Below are positions 34,952 through 44,431 of a stretch of DNA of 64,000 bases, piece after piece (the first letter of the stretch is position 1; every line of letters begins with the position of its first letter). The DNA comes from Methanofollis sp. UBA420. GTDB taxonomy: Archaea; Halobacteriota; Methanomicrobia; Methanomicrobiales; Methanofollaceae. The translations under genes and the position numbers were made by a program. The notes under the pieces were generated by a model. It worked only from the letters and a program-made list of their open reading frames with translations, did not search any database and was not told the DNA's origin. Where the stretch lies: NCBI RefSeq assembly GCF_002498315.1, contig NZ_DAGX01000002.1, positions 342,836 to 406,835 on the forward strand. The letters run 5' to 3'.

Positions 34952-36316
34952 TTAATTTTTGAAACTGTGGATGGGCGCGGGGATCCTGCCGCCGCGGTTG
35001 ATGAAGTCCGCACAGCCGAACCGATTGACCGCCTGGACCGGCGCATGGCCGAGGAGGCCGCCGAACTCCACCGTGTCCCCGACGCCCTTCCCGATGACAG
35101 GGATGAGGCGGACGGCGGTCGTCTTCTGGTTCACCATGCCGATCGCCGCCTCGTCGGCGATGATGCCGGCGATCGTGGTCGCAGGCGTGTCGCCCGGGAT
35201 AGCGATCATGTCCAAGCCGACCGAGCAGACGCAGGTCATGGCCTCCAGTTTCTCGATCGTCAGGGCGCCGCGGTTGACGGCGTCGATCATGCCCTGGTCC
35301 TCGCTGACCGGGATGAAGGCGCCGCTGAGGCCGCCGACGAAGGAGCTCGCCATGACGCCCCCTTTCTTCACCTGGTCGTTCAGGAGGGCGAGGGCGGCTG
35401 TCGTCCCCGGAGCGCCGACGGACTCGAGGCCCATCTCCTCCAGGATCCCGGCCACGCTGTCGCCCACGGCAGGGGTCGGCGCCAGGGAGAGGTCGACGAT
35501 GCCGAAGGGGACGCCGAGCCTCTCCGAGGCCTCCTGCGCGACCAGCTGGCCGACGCGGGTGACCTTGAATGCCGTCTTCTTCACGGTCTCGCAGAGCACC
35601 TCGAAGTTCGCGCCCCGCACGCTTTCGAGGGCGTGCTTGACGACGCCCGGCCCGCTGACGCCGACGTTGATGACGGCGTCAGCCTCGGTCACGCCGTGGA
35701 AGGCCCCGGCCATGAAGGGGTTGTCGTCGGGAGCGTTGCAGAAGACGACGAGTTTCGCACACCCGAGGGAGCTGTTCTCCTGCGTCGCCTCGGCCGTCTC
35801 CTTCACGATCTCGCCCATCAGTTTGACGGCGTCCATGTTGATGCCCGTCCTTGTGGAGCCGATATTGACCGAACTGCAGACCCTCTCCGTGGACGCGAGG
35901 GCCGCGGGGATGGAGTGGATGAGGTCGCGATCGGCCTTCGTCATCCCCTTGGAGACGAGGGCCGAGTAGCCGCCGAGAAAGTTCACCTGCGTGTCCCTGG
36001 CGGCCTTATCGAGGGTCCGGGCGATCGTCACGAAGTCCTCCGGACAGGTGCAGGCCCGCCCGCCCACGAGTGCAATCGGGGTGACGGAGATGCGTTTGTT
36101 GACGATGGGGATGCCATAGTCGAGCTCGATCTCCCTGCCCGTGGAGACGAGATCCTTTGCGACGCGGGTGATCTTATCGTAGATATTCTGGTTCAGGGTG
36201 TCCAGATCTGCGTCGCAGCAGTCCAGGAGGCTGATGCCCATCGTGATGGTGCGGACATCGAGCTTCTCCTGCTCGATCATCTTGTTCGTCTCATTGACCT
36301 CAAAGAGAGTGATCAT
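34952..36316 (-). CDS. UPF0210/PFL family protein
   Basis: A 454-residue protein of the UPF0210 (DUF711) family, structurally related to the pyruvate formate-lyase fold and always partnered with a small ACT protein. Blocks such as VRTITMGISLLDC, KRISVTPIALVGG, S-V-N-I-G-S-T-R-T-G-I-N-M-D, NAPDDNPFMAGAFHGV, SLAPTPAVGDSVAGILE and the C-terminal GRIPAPIHS are family-specific. The frame opens upstream at 36370, but the ATG at 36316 follows a GAGAGG site at good spacing. Biochemical role unknown. Confidence 0.93.
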   Translation of the reverse strand: MITLFEVNETNKMIEQEKLDVRTITMGISLLDCCDADLDTLNQNIYDKITRVAKDLVSTGREIELDYGIPIVNKRISVTPIALVGGRACTCPEDFVTIARTLDKAARDTQVNFLGGYSALVSKGMTKADRDLIHSIPAALASTERVCSSVNIGSTRTGINMDAVKLMGEIVKETAEATQENSSLGCAKLVVFCNAPDDNPFMAGAFHGVTEADAVINVGVSGPGVVKHALESVRGANFEVLCETVKKTAFKVTRVGQLVAQEASERLGVPFGIVDLSLAPTPAVGDSVAGILEEMGLESVGAPGTTAALALLNDQVKKGGVMASSFVGGLSGAFIPVSEDQGMIDAVNRGALTIEKLEAMTCVCSVGLDMIAIPGDTPATTIAGIIADEAAIGMVNQKTTAVRLIPVIGKGVGDTVEFGGLLGHAPVQAVNRFGCADFINRGGRIPAPIHSFKN

Positions 36317-36327
36317 CCGAATACCTC

Positions 36328-36600
36328 TCAGATACGGTGCATTTTTATGAAAATGTCCTCGTGCTGGCACCTGATCTTCACGCCGATCTCGTCGCCGAGG
36401 GTCTCCAGTTCATGTACCATCTCGCCGAATGGTTTGGAGGATCCGCTGGTGTCGACGATCATCATCATGTTGAAATAGCCCTGCACGATGGTCTGGGAGA
36501 TGTCCTCGACATTGACCTGGTTGGCGGCGAGGTAGGTGCAGACCTTCGCGATGATCCCGACGGTATCTTTCCCGACGACAGTGATGATGGTTTTTTTCAT
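36328..36600 (-). CDS. ACT-domain protein, UPF0237
   Basis: A 90-residue single ACT domain: K-K-T-I-I-T-V-V-G-K-D-T-V-G-I-I-A-K-V at the start, N-V-E-D-I-S-Q-T-I-V-Q-G-Y-F and I-K-I-Q/R-x-E-D-I-F at the end. It is the standard upstream partner of UPF0210, here 11 bp apart, and probably senses a small molecule to regulate it. The frame opens upstream at 36654 but the ATG at 36600 matches the family N-terminus. Confidence 0.93.
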   Translation of the reverse strand: MKKTIITVVGKDTVGIIAKVCTYLAANQVNVEDISQTIVQGYFNMMMIVDTSGSSKPFGEMVHELETLGDEIGVKIRCQHEDIFIKMHRI

Positions 36601-36896
36601 GCTCTGTCCCGTCCTTAGAGTATGTTGGCACTCTTCGGGGATTAATACCGTCACAAATGGGACATCTGATATGGCTGAAAGGATCTCGTCTCTTTTATAT
36701 CCGCGGGTTTCAGGGACGCGGTTACAGAGTCTGGGGCCGTCACTTGATTATTTCTCCCGCGAACTCTCCTCGACACGCGGCAGAGGAATCTGTGAGCGAT
36801 CATTGCTATCAGTCCGAAAATACAGGATGCAGGTCGGGCCGCTGTACAATGCCGGATACGCGGTCCTGAAGACGCAGGAAAAAAGGTGAGTGCAGG

Positions 36897-37160
36897 TCAC
36901 TCCGGAACCTGGAGGGAGGGCTCGATCTGGCGCTGCATCAGGGCGGCAAAACCGACCCCGCCGATGAAGTCGAAGACGCCGAAGAGGAGGACGTGCAGGC
37001 CGTCGATGCCCGCGGCGGCCATGCCAGGAAGGCCGATGCCGCCAATATTCATCGAGAGGACGATTAGCAGGACCTGGGTGACCGCCGCACCGGTGACAAG
37101 GTGGAGGACGCTGGATGGGATGTCGCACCGCATGGGTACGTGTGGGTCGACCAGCGTCAT
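36897..37160 (-). CDS. Small two- to three-pass membrane protein
   Basis: About 87 residues with two strong hydrophobic segments (TGAAVTQVLLIVLSMNI and LHVLLFGVFDFIGGVGFAAL). No family is recognised. The start is uncertain: ATG at 37160 or 37133. The frame reaches to 37340 through AT-rich sequence that more likely holds the promoter. Confidence 0.5.
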   Translation of the reverse strand: MTLVDPHVPMRCDIPSSVLHLVTGAAVTQVLLIVLSMNIGGIGLPGMAAAGIDGLHVLLFGVFDFIGGVGFAALMQRQIEPSLQVPE

Positions 37161-37324
37161 CAATTTTTGCAAATAGACATGGCGCACATTTTTCGAGATT
37201 GCATTCAAATTTGAAAAGTATAGGTAATTTCGTCTTTTTTGCACAGGAATAAAGAGACATGACAGATTGACTGACCCTTCAGCGGGAGGAATAGTGTGAA
37301 AAAAAGCATGGGGGCTGCACCGGG

Positions 37325-37385
37325 CAAGCGTTTCAGGCAAATTTATTTAATAATAATATTTATATAATATCGTGATTATCAACAG
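37325..37385. promoter_or_regulatory. AT-rich promoter region
   Basis: A run of TTTATTTAATAATAATATTTATATAATA type sequence lies about 30-80 bp before the plus-strand membrane protein at 37412 and upstream of the divergent one. Several overlapping TATA elements are possible. Confidence 0.5.
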
Positions 37386-37411
37386 GACGAAGAACAGGAG
37401 GGGGGAAGGAG

Positions 37412-37708
37412 ATGACAAAGCAGAGCGTAAAAGTGCGCCGCCTTGGCGTGATGTCCGTTGCATTCTTTTTTGCAATTCTGAGTGCCCTGTATGGTCTTGT
37501 CGCGGGAATTGTCGCTGTCACGATGGCCATATCTGGAACTGATCTGGGGATCATCTCCGCGATTACTGCGGGGATCGGAGGGATTCTCCTCACCATCGTG
37601 CTCTGGGCGATCGGCGGATTCATCGGCGGCGCGATTGCGGCGGTGATCTATAACTTCGTCTTCGCCGCGTCCGGAGGCATCCAGGTCGACCTCGACGTGG
37701 AGTCCTGA
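37412..37708 (+). CDS. Small membrane protein, DUF3566-like
   Basis: A 98-residue protein with a basic start (K-V-R-R-L-G-V-M-S-V) and two to three membrane helices (FFFAILSALYGLVAGIVAV, IGGILLTIVLWAIGGFIGGA), ending with a short beta-like tail (GGIQVDLDVE). The layout fits DUF3566-type archaeal and actinobacterial membrane proteins. Function unknown. Confidence 0.7.
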   Translation: MTKQSVKVRRLGVMSVAFFFAILSALYGLVAGIVAVTMAISGTDLGIISAITAGIGGILLTIVLWAIGGFIGGAIAAVIYNFVFAASGGIQVDLDVES

Positions 37709-37838
37709 ACCGGAAACCCGATCTACTTTTTCTTTACCCTTCAGGTCCAAAGAACCGGATCTCTTCCCGCGGACAGAGGGGGGCCTATCCCTCCCTCCGA
37801 ACACATATTCATCGAAAAAAGGGAGGGAGAAACATCGG

Positions 37839-38264
37839 TTATGCCATGCTCTGCGTGATGATGCCGTCCATCTCCGAGATGATCCCGGTGAGTGCCTCAG
37901 GGACCGCACCGTCGACGGCCCGGACCGTCTTCCCGCCGGCTTTCACCTCATAGGAGAAGAGGTCGTACCCCTGCTGTGCGGGGACGTACTCGTCTTGGAG
38001 AGAGAGGAAGGCATCAGAGGTCGTCATCGATTGTATCCTCTGGATGTCGTCGGCGTCGAGAGCGACCTCGGAGAGGTCGCCGTGGCGGGAGACCTCTGCG
38101 GTCCCGTTCTCGTACACGACGACGGTGTCGTTGAACCCTGCAAACCCGCCTGTCCTGTGATATTCGACCACGACAGGGGACGACGTGTCGGTCGAGGTGC
38201 ACCCGGCCATCCCGGCAAGGGAGAGAATACAGCCGAGAAGAAGGAGAGTCAGGATCTTTTTCAT
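37839..38264 (-). CDS. Small lipoprotein of unknown function
   Basis: A 141-residue protein: signal peptide MKKILTLLLLGCILSLAGMAGC with lipobox, then a compact acidic domain (EYHRTGGFAGFNDTVVVYENG, FSYEVKAGGKTVRAVDG) similar in layout to archaeal periplasmic beta-sandwich lipoproteins that start with a hydrogen-bonded F-x-G-F-x-D pattern. No enzyme motif is visible. Confidence 0.75.
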   Translation of the reverse strand: MKKILTLLLLGCILSLAGMAGCTSTDTSSPVVVEYHRTGGFAGFNDTVVVYENGTAEVSRHGDLSEVALDADDIQRIQSMTTSDAFLSLQDEYVPAQQGYDLFSYEVKAGGKTVRAVDGAVPEALTGIISEMDGIITQSMA

Positions 38265-38332
38265 GATAGGAGATGGACCTCTACCGGCATAACCCTCTCG
38301 TACACTGCGAATATTTTCGAAGTCTCGCCTGT

Positions 38333-39178
38333 TCAGCGGGCCCGGACGAACGTCCCCTCCCTGTACTCGCGGAACGCCTCCTCAAGTTCCTCCCTGGTAT
38401 TCATCACGATCGGGCCCGACCAGGCGATCGGTTCGCGGATGGGCCTGCCCGAGAAGAACAGGAAACGCAGGGAAGAGAGAGGGGAACCGATCCTGACCTC
38501 GTCGCCGTCACCGAAGAGGGCGCACTGGTATTCCCTGAGGTCCAGGGCCCCGAAACGGCCCGACCCCCCGATGATATAGGCAGAGACGGTGTGCCCGGGC
38601 CTCACGCCGTGGACGAAGACTGCACCCGGTGCCATCGTGACGTCGAAGACATCGGGTTCGGCGACGATCTCCCGGACAGGGCCGACAATACCCTCCCGTC
38701 GCCCTGCGATCACCCTCACCGTCACCCCCGTCCCCTCGCCGACCACCGGGATATCGGCCGCCCTGATCTCCTGGTAGCGCGGCTCCATCATCTTGTGCGA
38801 GCGGGGCAGGTTCACCCAGAGCTGGAAACCCCCCATCTTTCCGTCGACGGGTTTGGGCATTTCCTGGTGGACGATCCCCGACCCCGCGGTCATCCACTGC
38901 ACGTCCCCCGCACCGATGCTCCCGGCATTGCCGATGCTGTCGCCGTGCTCCACCCGCCCGTCGAGCATGATGGTGACCGTCTCGATGCCCCTGTGCGGGT
39001 GCCAGGGAAAACCGGCGAGATGGTCCTCCGGCCTGTCCGACCTGAAGTCGTCGAGCATCAGGAAGGGGTCGAAGAGCGGCACGTCCCGGTGGCCGAAGAC
39101 CCGCCGAAGCCGCACGCCGGCACCCTCCACCGTCTCCCGCACCTCGACGACGCGGGCGACCTCCCGTATCTGTGGCAT
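38333..39178 (-). CDS. Pirin family protein
   Basis: A 281-residue bicupin of the pirin family: V-R-L-R-R-V-F-G-H-R-D, DPFLMLDDFRSD, F-P-W-H-P-H-R-G-I-E-T-V-T, the metal-binding H-x-D-S-x-G-N, GDVQWMTAGSGIVHQE and F-Q-L-W-V-N-L-P. Three of the metal ligands (His, His, Glu) are visible, so an iron site is likely. Pirins act as quercetinase-like dioxygenases or redox-responsive regulators; the role in methanogens is unclear. Confidence 0.92.
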   Translation of the reverse strand: MPQIREVARVVEVRETVEGAGVRLRRVFGHRDVPLFDPFLMLDDFRSDRPEDHLAGFPWHPHRGIETVTIMLDGRVEHGDSIGNAGSIGAGDVQWMTAGSGIVHQEMPKPVDGKMGGFQLWVNLPRSHKMMEPRYQEIRAADIPVVGEGTGVTVRVIAGRREGIVGPVREIVAEPDVFDVTMAPGAVFVHGVRPGHTVSAYIIGGSGRFGALDLREYQCALFGDGDEVRIGSPLSSLRFLFFSGRPIREPIAWSGPIVMNTREELEEAFREYREGTFVRAR

Positions 39179-39238
39179 GGGAACGGAGAGGCGGTGCCGG
39201 CATATAGGGTCTGCGGCAAAAAATGGGTCAAAAATTGA

Positions 39239-39463
39239 TCAGGAGATATGGATGACCTCGACCGGGCACCCCTCTGCGGCGTCCCGGACGCAGTCCTCCA
39301 TATCGTCGGGCACCTCTCCTTCCGCAGGGTCCCCGCCCCGCCGGTATTCCTCGACGATCTGGCTCAGCGTGTCGTCGGGACCCTCTTCAAACACATCCGG
39401 ACAGGTCTCCCAGCACATGGCGCACCCCGTGCAGTCCTCGCGGTCAATGGTAATCCGTACCAT
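39239..39463 (-). CDS. Single-cluster [4Fe-4S] ferredoxin
   Basis: A 74-residue protein. The motif D-C-T-G-C-A-M-C-W-E-T-C-P-D-V-F near residues 9-24 and a distant C-P-V-E-V-I near the C-terminus supply the four cluster cysteines (one additional Cys is present). The longer spacer between the halves is rich in acidic residues. The upstream in-frame ATG at 39490 is less likely because M-V-R-I-T-I-D-R-E-D is the family start. Confidence 0.9.
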   Translation of the reverse strand: MVRITIDREDCTGCAMCWETCPDVFEEGPDDTLSQIVEEYRRGGDPAEGEVPDDMEDCVRDAAEGCPVEVIHIS

Positions 39464-39559
39464 GGTCTTTCCCCCTTCGCAGACACCCAAGATACACCGA
39501 TCTCATATAATCCTTCGGTCTCCGGGGTGCGGGACAGGCGACCCGATCCGGTGGTCACT

Positions 39560-39668
39560 CGAAGATATTCTCGACCCGCTTCGGTCGTTCCCCCGTCCAG
39601 GATAGGATCGGGGAAGACCGAAGAGAGATCCTGAGGGGAGAGGTGCCATCCTCCCTCCCTATCTCATG
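39560..39668. repeat. Dispersed intergenic repeat, copy A
   Basis: Aligns with 50107-50217 over about 100 bp, including CGAAGATATTCTCGA, CAGGATAGGATCGGGGAAGA and GATCCTGAGGGGAGAGGT with matching order and spacing, roughly 75-80 percent by eye. It lies in the gap between the ferredoxin and SHOCT-protein genes. Confidence 0.75.
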
Positions 39669-39783
39669 CTCCCCCCGCTCTCACCCGAAATGAGAAAAGG
39701 GCCCTCCTGCCTGAAGGTCGGAGATCCTATAGCCCGGCACAGATGCGATATCTTCAACAGGTCCGACGGCATCCACCCCCCCT

Positions 39784-40143
39784 ATGAACGGTTTCATGGA
39801 CCCCATCTGGGACGGCCACCATCATATGGAAAACTGGTTCGGACTCCCGTTCTTCGGCTGGGGCATGATGCTCCTCTGGTGGGCCCTTCTCCTTGCCATC
39901 GGCTGGCTGGTGTACCGCGACGCCGAGCAGAGGGGAATGAACGGCCTGCTCTGGTTCATCCTGATCATCCTCCCCTTTGTCGGGATCATCTTTCTCATCC
40001 TCTACGTCCTCGTGAGGGAAACGTCTGACCGGAGTCAGGTCTCAGAGAGGAACCGTGCACTCGAGATGCTCAGGGAGAGATATGCCATGGGGGAGATCTC
40101 GGAGGAGGAATACAGACGAAGAAAAGAGGAACTGGAAAAATAA
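39784..40143 (+). CDS. Membrane protein with C-terminal SHOCT domain
   Basis: A 119-residue protein: Trp/His-rich start, a membrane helix (about 28-45), a phospholipase-D-nuclease-like N-terminal pattern (WFILIILPFVGIIFLILYVLV, about 55-75), and a short SHOCT motif at the end, L-E-M-L-R-E-R-Y-A-M-G-E-I-S-E-E-E-Y. SHOCT peptides are short oligomerisation tails. Function unknown. Confidence 0.85.
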   Translation: MNGFMDPIWDGHHHMENWFGLPFFGWGMMLLWWALLLAIGWLVYRDAEQRGMNGLLWFILIILPFVGIIFLILYVLVRETSDRSQVSERNRALEMLRERYAMGEISEEEYRRRKEELEK

Positions 40144-40155
40144 TCTGGAGAGTGC

Positions 40156-40458
40156 CTACCACCGGAACTTCTCCTGCTTTCTGGCCATCTCGTCGAAGGG
40201 GAGGAGGGCGTAGCCGTGCACCTTCCCGACATCGTCCAGTTCGATCTCCAGGTACAACTGAAGATCGCCGTGCTCCATCACCACCGTCGCCGGGTCTCCT
40301 CCTTTCTGCACAAAGCCCCAGTCTCCAAGATCTCCTGCGATGTCGGCAAAGGGTTTGCCGCCATGAGCATCAAAGAGTGCTTCCACTTTCTCCATCATCT
40401 CGACCCTGAAGTCCTGGCCGACCATCTGCGGACCGATCATTGTCACCGTCTCCTGCAT
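40156..40458 (-). CDS. Small conserved hypothetical protein
   Basis: A 100-residue soluble protein from MQETVTMIG with a mixed alpha/beta look: V-E-A-L-F-D-A-H-G-G-K, then strands ATVVMEHGDLQLYLEIELDD and a P-F-D-E-M-A-R-K-Q end. The frame extends upstream to 40719 through AT-rich non-coding sequence. No family is recognised. It converges on the SHOCT gene. Confidence 0.6.
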   Translation of the reverse strand: MQETVTMIGPQMVGQDFRVEMMEKVEALFDAHGGKPFADIAGDLGDWGFVQKGGDPATVVMEHGDLQLYLEIELDDVGKVHGYALLPFDEMARKQEKFRW

Positions 40459-41108
40459 GAAATGTCGCCGCGAATATAAAAATATGAACATACGCGGGCA
40501 CATCGGCAGCCAGACAGAATTGTGCCCATATTCAATGAGATAAGAGGACTTTATCACCCTACAGACAGTCAGGAAAGGGACACCTGACGCCCCGAGCAGG
40601 AACTGCGAGGGGAACATAAAAGTGCATATCCTGGACCTGAACCGGGCATAGCGGATCAGACACAGAAACAATAATGATATTCTTTTGTTTTCCCCGTGGG
40701 CACTCCCCAGAATCGGCATATATCTACCTCAATCCCGCAGAGGTTTGAGATTTCAATCATACTATCGGGAGTATAACAGGCCGGATGGAAAAAATATAAA
40801 TACAATTGTCGTGTAGTGACGATACGACCGAACCACGGGGGGACGGTTTTCGTTCAGATTCAATCGTCAGGTATCTTCTCTGACCTGTCACACGGCAGAA
40901 ATGGGCGACTTCGGGGTCTAAAATAGCTACGGCCCCGGGCACTGCGACAGGATGGATCCTGAACAGACGACAGAGGGAACCGTATCTCTGGATTATCCGT
41001 CAGAACCCCCGAAGAGCGACCCGGCGACCCGCTCCCACAGGGTACCGCTCTTGTGCATTCGGTCACAGCCTCACCCCATCTATAGACCACCCTGAGGAGG
41101 GACCATCC
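40459..41108. other. Long leader region of the glycan operon
   Basis: About 650 bp without a gene. AAATATAAATA at 40792-40802 is a strong TATA box; transcription from near 40827 would leave a leader of about 280 nt before the first glycosyltransferase. A small dyad ATACT-ATCGGG-AGTAT (about 40760-40775) lies just upstream of the TATA box. The leader shows no obvious riboswitch. Confidence 0.5.
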
Positions 41109-42239
41109 ATGAAGATACTCCAGATCGTTCCCTACTGCCTCCCCTATCATGGCGGGCAGGAGCGCTATGTCTACAACCTCAGCAAATATCTTGTCAGGCA
41201 CGGCCATGACGTCGAGATCATCACCTCGAACTATCCGTACAGCCAGGAGTACGAGACTTCGGAGGGCATCAGAATAACCCGGCACCGCTGTCTCGCACGC
41301 CCCATGAGAAACCCCCTCACCCCCGCGTTCATGACCCTGGCACGGGAGAGCAGGGAATGCGACATCGTCCATACCCATAACGAACACAGCACCGCCGCCA
41401 TGGCGGCCGCCTTTCTCAGGAACGGCAGGTGCGCCCCTCTCATCCTGACCTGCCACGGCCAGTTGATCTTCGGCGACAATTTCAGGGACACCCTGGAAAA
41501 GATCTACAGCAAGACCATAGGCAGGGGCATTTTTTCCCGTGTGGACAGGATCGCCGTGAACTCCGCGGACGACAGGGACTATGTCCTCTCCATCAACGCC
41601 TCGGTCTCGGACAAGATCGATATCCTGCACAACGCCATCGATCCCGAATTTTTCGACGCCGTCAGGGGTGCGAACGGAAACTTCGACCTCAGCGGCAGGA
41701 CCAACCTCCTCTATGTCGGCAGACTGATCCGGCGAAAGGGCCTCGAATGGTTGATCCGGGCGATGGCCATCATCAAGCATTCGGGCAACGGCCGGGACGT
41801 CAGGTGCATTCTGGTCGGCGAGGGGGAGGACAGGGAATACTTCGAGCGCCTGATCCGGGAGCTAGGGGTCGAAGGGTCGGTGGTGCTGGCAGGCGACGTC
41901 GGTCTCGACGAGCTCGTGTACCTGTATCGGCACGCCGACCTCTTTGTCCTCCCCTCTCTCTCCGAAGTCTGCCCGACAGTCGTGCTGGAGGCGATGTACT
42001 TCGGCCTGCCGGTTGTCACGACCGACATCCCGGGGGTGAGGGACCACTTCGCGGGGTCCGCCCTCCTTGTGCCGCCGAAGGACGAGGTCGCGCTCGCGCG
42101 AGCGGTCCAGACTGTCATCGACGATAAGAACACCGCGGTCGGACTCGCCCGGGCAGGGCAGGACCTGGTAACCCGAAAATATCTCTGGAGCCGCGTTTCG
42201 AAGGCCTACGAGTCGATATACCGTTCAATGGGGGCGTAA
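41109..42239 (+). CDS. Glycosyltransferase family 4
   Basis: A 376-residue GT-B enzyme. The N-terminal domain opens I-V-P-Y-C-L-P-Y-H-G-G-Q-E-R-Y-V-Y-N-L; the C-terminal domain has L-L-Y-V-G-R-L-I-R-R-K-G-L-E-W-L and the nucleotide-sugar E-x7-E motif (S-E-V-C-P-T-V-V-L-E-A). Retaining transfer from an activated sugar at the cytoplasmic membrane face is expected. It opens an operon in which the next genes follow by 3 bp or overlap by 4 bp, behind a GGAGG site. Confidence 0.92.
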   Translation: MKILQIVPYCLPYHGGQERYVYNLSKYLVRHGHDVEIITSNYPYSQEYETSEGIRITRHRCLARPMRNPLTPAFMTLARESRECDIVHTHNEHSTAAMAAAFLRNGRCAPLILTCHGQLIFGDNFRDTLEKIYSKTIGRGIFSRVDRIAVNSADDRDYVLSINASVSDKIDILHNAIDPEFFDAVRGANGNFDLSGRTNLLYVGRLIRRKGLEWLIRAMAIIKHSGNGRDVRCILVGEGEDREYFERLIRELGVEGSVVLAGDVGLDELVYLYRHADLFVLPSLSEVCPTVVLEAMYFGLPVVTTDIPGVRDHFAGSALLVPPKDEVALARAVQTVIDDKNTAVGLARAGQDLVTRKYLWSRVSKAYESIYRSMGA

Positions 42240-42242
42240 GGA

Positions 42243-43427
42243 ATGCGGGTGGGACTGTTTACGACCGATTTCCCCTATAAAAAACCCTTTGTGGACGAGG
42301 TCCCCGAAGGCGGCGCCTATGTCAGGAGCGGCGTCGGCGAGGTCGTCTACCATCTTGCCCTGGAACTGGAGAAACTCGGCCATGAGATCGGGATCTTCAC
42401 GACCTCGGCCGACAGGGAGGACCACACCGAGGAGAAGGGTGGGATTACGGTTGTCAGGTACGGAAAAGACCTGAAGCTTGCAGAAACCGAGATCTCCCTG
42501 AAGTACCTGCGGGGGCAGGACACCCATCCCCTCGACATCGTCCACCTCCATGCAGGGTCGCCGCCGGCCACCCTTGCGGCCCTCGGCCATCTCAGAAAAA
42601 ACCGGGCGCCCTTTGTTGTCACCCACCACCTCGACCCTGACATGGGATCAGGAAACCTTGTCAGGCGGGCGCTGCTGTACGGCTATTCGGGGTATTACCT
42701 GAGACAGTCTTTTGCAAAGAGCAACCGGATCATCGCACTCTCCCGCGAGGTCGTCGCCTCGTCCCCGCACCTCCGGCCTTTTCAGGATCGGATCAGCGTC
42801 ATCCCGAATGGGATCGATCTCGCCGAACTGGAGACGCCCCTCGCAAAAAAAGAGTGCAGGAAGAGGTTAGGGCTTCCGGAAGAAGGAGCAATCGTCCTCT
42901 TCCTCGGCAACCTCGTGCCCCGGAAAGGGCCACACATCCTCCTGAGATCGCTGCAGACCGTCCTCAGGGACGCACCGGACACCACCCTCGTCCTTGCCGG
43001 GACGCTCACCCCCTTCGGGGAGGGCCTCAGGGAGGAGGCGCGGGCCCTCTCCCTGGAGAAGAGCGTCGTCTTCACCGGGACAGTGGGGGAGGAGACAAAA
43101 AGGCTGCTGTACCATGCCGCGGACATCTTCGCCCTCCCCTCCTTCGGGGAGGCGTACCCCCTCACCATCCTTGAGGCGGCCGCGTGCGGACTCCCGGCGG
43201 TGGTGAGCGGGCTTGAGGTTTTCAGGGCCCAGGTCCGCGACGGGGAGAACGGACTCTTCAGCAGGACCGGCGATCCCGAGGACCTCGGCGCGAAACTTCT
43301 CCGCCTGATCGCTGCGAGGGAGGAGAGAGAGGAGATGGGCAGGAACGCACGGTCTGCCGTGCAGGGCCTGAACTGGGACAGGATCGCCGTGGCACACGAA
43401 GAGGTCTACCTGGAGGTGCTCAGGTGA
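42243..43427 (+). CDS. Glycosyltransferase family 4
   Basis: A 394-residue GT4 enzyme. It has G-G-A-Y-V-R-S-G-V-G-E-V-V-Y-H-L near the start, P-N-G-I-D at the domain junction, F-L-G-N-L-V-P-R-K-G-P and E-A-Y-P-L-T-I-L-E-A (E-x7-E) in the C-terminal domain. It begins 3 bp after the previous gene and ends in a TGA shared with the next GTG start, so the three transferases are translationally coupled and probably add consecutive sugars to one lipid-linked glycan. Confidence 0.92.
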   Translation: MRVGLFTTDFPYKKPFVDEVPEGGAYVRSGVGEVVYHLALELEKLGHEIGIFTTSADREDHTEEKGGITVVRYGKDLKLAETEISLKYLRGQDTHPLDIVHLHAGSPPATLAALGHLRKNRAPFVVTHHLDPDMGSGNLVRRALLYGYSGYYLRQSFAKSNRIIALSREVVASSPHLRPFQDRISVIPNGIDLAELETPLAKKECRKRLGLPEEGAIVLFLGNLVPRKGPHILLRSLQTVLRDAPDTTLVLAGTLTPFGEGLREEARALSLEKSVVFTGTVGEETKRLLYHAADIFALPSFGEAYPLTILEAAACGLPAVVSGLEVFRAQVRDGENGLFSRTGDPEDLGAKLLRLIAAREEREEMGRNARSAVQGLNWDRIAVAHEEVYLEVLR

Positions 43428-44431
43428 AGGTCGGCATCATCGGCCCCCTCTCCGGCGAGGAGGACGAGGGGTTCAGGAATGTCACCGCACGGTTTGTCGA
43501 GCACCTTGGCAGCCGCCACGACCTCCTCCCCCTCGACGTGGGCGGGATCTCCTCCCCCCTCTTCTGGAAGAAGATGCGGGACTTCTCCCCGGATGTCGTC
43601 CACTACATGACGGCACCGACATTCTCCAGTTTCCTCGCCCTCAAGGCGGCGCGGGCCCTCTCGAAAAACGACACGAAACTGGTGATGTCGGCCCTGCACC
43701 CGAACTGCCTCCCTGTGCTCAGGAACCCGGTCGTCCGCACCCTGATCCCCCGTTTCCCGCCAGATCTCATCGTCACCCAGTCGCCTGAGGCCGCCCGCCT
43801 CCTGAAAGAGACCGGAGCCCGGGTACGGCTTCTCCCCCACGGCGTCGATACCGTGCGGTTCAGGCCGGTGCCTGCGGGCGAGAAGGGGAGACTGCGGGAG
43901 AAGTACGACCTCGACAGGGAGGTCTCCGTCCTCCTCCATGTCGGCCACGTCAAACCCGACCGCGGCCTCGGACAGTTGCTCAGGCTCCAGCAGACCATCC
44001 CGGACTGCCAGGTCGTGATCGTCGGGAGCCCCCGCTTCGCGCGGGACAGGAAATATGCCGCGTACCTCAGGGAGCACGGGTGCATCGTCATGGAGGGGTA
44101 TTACAGCCGGATCGAGGAACTCTACCAGCTTGCCGACTGCTACGTCTTTCCCCGGGGAAAGACGCTCTTTCTCCCCCTCACGGTCATGGAGGCGATGGCC
44201 TGCAACCTCCCGGTGGTCACGGCCCCTTTCGACGGGGTCATGCAGTTCTTCCCTGAAGGGAAGGGCCTCTTCGTCGCCAGGTCGGGTGAGGAGTATTCGG
44301 GATATGTACGCCTGGCACTGGACGGAAGGGTGACAGTCACAACACGGGAGAAGGTGCTCCCCTGCTCCTGGGGCCGCGTGGCCGACGAGGTCAGTGGCAT
44401 GTACCAAACGCTCTGCGGAGAAAAACCATGA
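43424..44431 (+). CDS. Glycosyltransferase family 4-like, variant catalytic site
   Basis: A 335-residue GT-B protein starting with GTG in the GTGA overlap. It shows G-P-L-S-G-E-E-D-E-G in the N-terminal loop, L-H-V-G-H-V-K-P-D-R-G-L in the C-terminal domain, and T-L-F-L-P-L-T-V-M-E-A-M-A-C-N-L-P-V where the E-x7-E pair would be. Only the second Glu is kept; the first position is not acidic. It may still be active, as some GT4 branches vary here. Confidence 0.85.
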   Translation: MKVGIIGPLSGEEDEGFRNVTARFVEHLGSRHDLLPLDVGGISSPLFWKKMRDFSPDVVHYMTAPTFSSFLALKAARALSKNDTKLVMSALHPNCLPVLRNPVVRTLIPRFPPDLIVTQSPEAARLLKETGARVRLLPHGVDTVRFRPVPAGEKGRLREKYDLDREVSVLLHVGHVKPDRGLGQLLRLQQTIPDCQVVIVGSPRFARDRKYAAYLREHGCIVMEGYYSRIEELYQLADCYVFPRGKTLFLPLTVMEAMACNLPVVTAPFDGVMQFFPEGKGLFVARSGEEYSGYVRLALDGRVTVTTREKVLPCSWGRVADEVSGMYQTLCGEKP